From SZAS-79 sp038211455 (GTDB lineage: Bacteria; Pseudomonadota; Gammaproteobacteria; Burkholderiales; SG8-39): a DNA stretch of 6,711 bases. A program made the position numbers and the translations under genes. Shown in pieces: positions 6,120 through 6,711 of the stretch; the first letter of the stretch is position 1, and the number at the start of each line of letters is the position of its first letter. The notes below the pieces were generated by a model. The model had not been told where the DNA came from. It worked only from the letters and a program-made list of their open reading frames with translations, and did not search any database. The stretch spans positions 1 to 6,711 of the forward strand of contig JBBQVP010000219.1 of the NCBI GenBank assembly GCA_038211455.1, given 5' to 3'.

Positions 6120-6123
6120 GGAA

Positions 6124-6351
6124 CTACTTCCGTTTCATCAGGACGACGAACTCCTTGTTTTCCTCGGTCTGCGAGAGCAGCTCGTTGCCGGTCTGCTTGC
6201 AGAATGCCTGGAAATCCTTGACCGACCCCGGGTCGGTGGCGGTGATGCGCAGGATCTGGCCCGACTGCATGTCGTTGAGCGCTTTCTTTGCGCGCAGGAT
6301 GGGGAGCGGGCAGTTGAGACCGCGTGCGTCGAGGTCTTTGTCAAAGTTCAT
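6124..6351 (-). CDS. TusA-family sulfurtransferase (sulfur carrier)
   Basis: This is a 75-residue TusA/SirA/YeeD-type sulfur carrier. The N-terminal LDARGLNCPLPILRAKKAL carries the family CPxP motif with Cys14, the residue that holds the persulfide. The second hallmark, TDPGSVKDFQAF (39-50), follows, with another cysteine, Cys51, in the second helix. The size is that of single-domain TusA proteins; there is no DsrE-like C-terminal domain as in YedF. The ATG at 6351 is preceded by a modest GGCGAG. It lies 4 nt upstream of the YeeE-type transporter, the same pairing as E. coli yeeD-yeeE (TsuB-TsuA), so the likely job is to take or process sulfur entering through that channel. The 68-nt gap to the upstream repressor gene contains a terminator-like hairpin. 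A role in tRNA thiolation, as for E. coli TusA itself, is less likely given the context. Confidence 0.93.
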   Translation of the reverse strand: MNFDKDLDARGLNCPLPILRAKKALNDMQSGQILRITATDPGSVKDFQAFCKQTGNELLSQTEENKEFVVLMKRK

Positions 6352-6389
6352 TTCGTCTCGCCTTGTGGTTGATTGAAGTGATGCTCTGG

Positions 6390-6419
6390 AAAAAAACTGG
6401 CGGCCGGGAAAGCAACCGC
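6390..6419 (-). terminator. Terminator/attenuator-like hairpin between the repressor gene and tusA
   Basis: Starting one base after the repressor's TGA, the minus strand can fold a 7-pair stem (6419-6413 with 6406-6400; five GC pairs, two G-U wobbles, 6-nt loop). After three bases a run of seven T follows (6396-6390). This resembles an intrinsic terminator, though the wobbles and the 3-nt spacer weaken it. It could fully separate the repressor mRNA from tusA-yeeE or only lower read-through. No good promoter is seen in the 38 nt left before tusA, which favours partial read-through. Confidence 0.4.
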
Positions 6420-6695
6420 TCAGGCATATCTCGCCAGCAACTGCGCCACGTGCTCGGCGCTCGCTTCCCGCTCGTCGCTGGGTTGCGCGCCGCCGGCCTT
6501 GATCATGCAGGCGACCATCTCATAGAACGCGCGATCCAGGGCTTTGCGCGCGGCCGAAAGTTGCTGGGCGATGTCTTCGCATTCCTCTCCATCGTCGATC
6601 ATTCGCCGCACGGCGCGGACCTGACCTTCGACGCGGGCGAGCCTCGCCAGCATCGCCTGTTTCGCCTGCGGGTCATGCAACTGGCTGCTGGTCAT
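6420..6695 (-). CDS. CsoR/FrmR/CstR-family (DUF156) transcriptional repressor
   Basis: This is a 91-residue all-helical repressor of the family that includes the copper sensor CsoR, formaldehyde sensor FrmR, nickel sensor RcnR and persulfide sensor CstR, which act as tetramers or larger on DNA. Family marks are LARLARVEGQVRAVRRMIDD (17-36), CEDIAQQLSAARKALDRAF (39-57) and the C-terminal helix with EHVAQLLARYA. Arg21/Arg27-type basic residues of helix 1 are present. The first sensing cysteine is there (Cys39), but the usual His 25 residues later is Met64. The only second thiol is Cys63 (+24), and there is no Cys at +29. Classical Cu(I) binding is therefore unlikely. ATG 6695 has AGGAG (6704-6708) 8 nt upstream. 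Placed before TusA-like and YeeE-type genes, it is probably a reactive-sulfur or thiol sensor controlling them; this is inference from context. Confidence 0.92.
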   Translation of the reverse strand: MTSSQLHDPQAKQAMLARLARVEGQVRAVRRMIDDGEECEDIAQQLSAARKALDRAFYEMVACMIKAGGAQPSDEREASAEHVAQLLARYA

Positions 6696-6703
6696 TCGTT
6701 GTT

Positions 6704-6708
6704 CTCCT
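6704..6708 (-). promoter_or_regulatory. Ribosome-binding site of the CsoR-family repressor
   Basis: AGGAG on the minus strand lies 8 nt before ATG 6695 and supports that start. Only three more bases lie upstream before the window ends, so the promoter and any operator of this operon are outside. Confidence 0.7.
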
Positions 6709-6711
6709 ATA

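Overview
The window is about 6.7 kb of GC-rich, gene-dense bacterial chromosome. Base composition, GTG starts, stop/start overlaps and gene content fit a metabolically versatile proteobacterium, most likely a betaproteobacterium. This is inference: there is no rRNA or other phylogenetic marker here. I see no tRNA, rRNA, CRISPR array, insertion sequence, attachment site or origin.

Region 1 (1-2357). The 3' end of a rightward major facilitator superfamily (MFS) transporter meets, tail to tail with overlapping stops, a leftward three-gene unit. In transcription order the unit is a short-chain dehydrogenase/reductase (SDR, GTG start), an ornithine cyclodeaminase/mu-crystallin family protein (GTG start 2 nt after the SDR stop) and an unrecognised 131-residue protein. 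The tight spacing points to one operon. The family pairing suggests metabolism of a small amino, imino or keto compound, but the substrate cannot be read from sequence.

Region 2 (2358-2805). A 150-bp divergent intergenic region holds an 8-bp inverted repeat with its arms 30 bp apart. It leads rightward into a 4-oxalocrotonate tautomerase-like gene (62 codons) that has Pro1 and Arg11 but Asp and Trp at two other classical active-site positions. An AT-richer 109-bp intergenic stretch with two small dyads follows.

Region 3 (2806-6695). Five leftward genes follow. In transcription order they are a CsoR/FrmR/CstR-family repressor, a TusA-like sulfur carrier, a YeeE/YedE (TsuA-type) membrane transporter, eutB and eutC. 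The first three look like a regulated sulfur-uptake and sulfur-relay module. The last two encode the large and small subunits of adenosylcobalamin-dependent ethanolamine ammonia-lyase, which releases ammonia and acetaldehyde. A terminator-like hairpin lies between the repressor and tusA. tusA and yeeE are 4 nt apart, yeeE and eutB 33 nt apart, and eutB and eutC overlap by 4 nt.

Most interesting points: the repressor's unusual Cys39/Cys63 pair, which lacks the His of copper and formaldehyde sensors and has a different spacing from the persulfide sensor CstR; the sulfur module placed directly upstream of eutBC with no reactivase or microcompartment gene in view; the unrecognised 131-residue protein; the variant tautomerase; and the divergent dyad.
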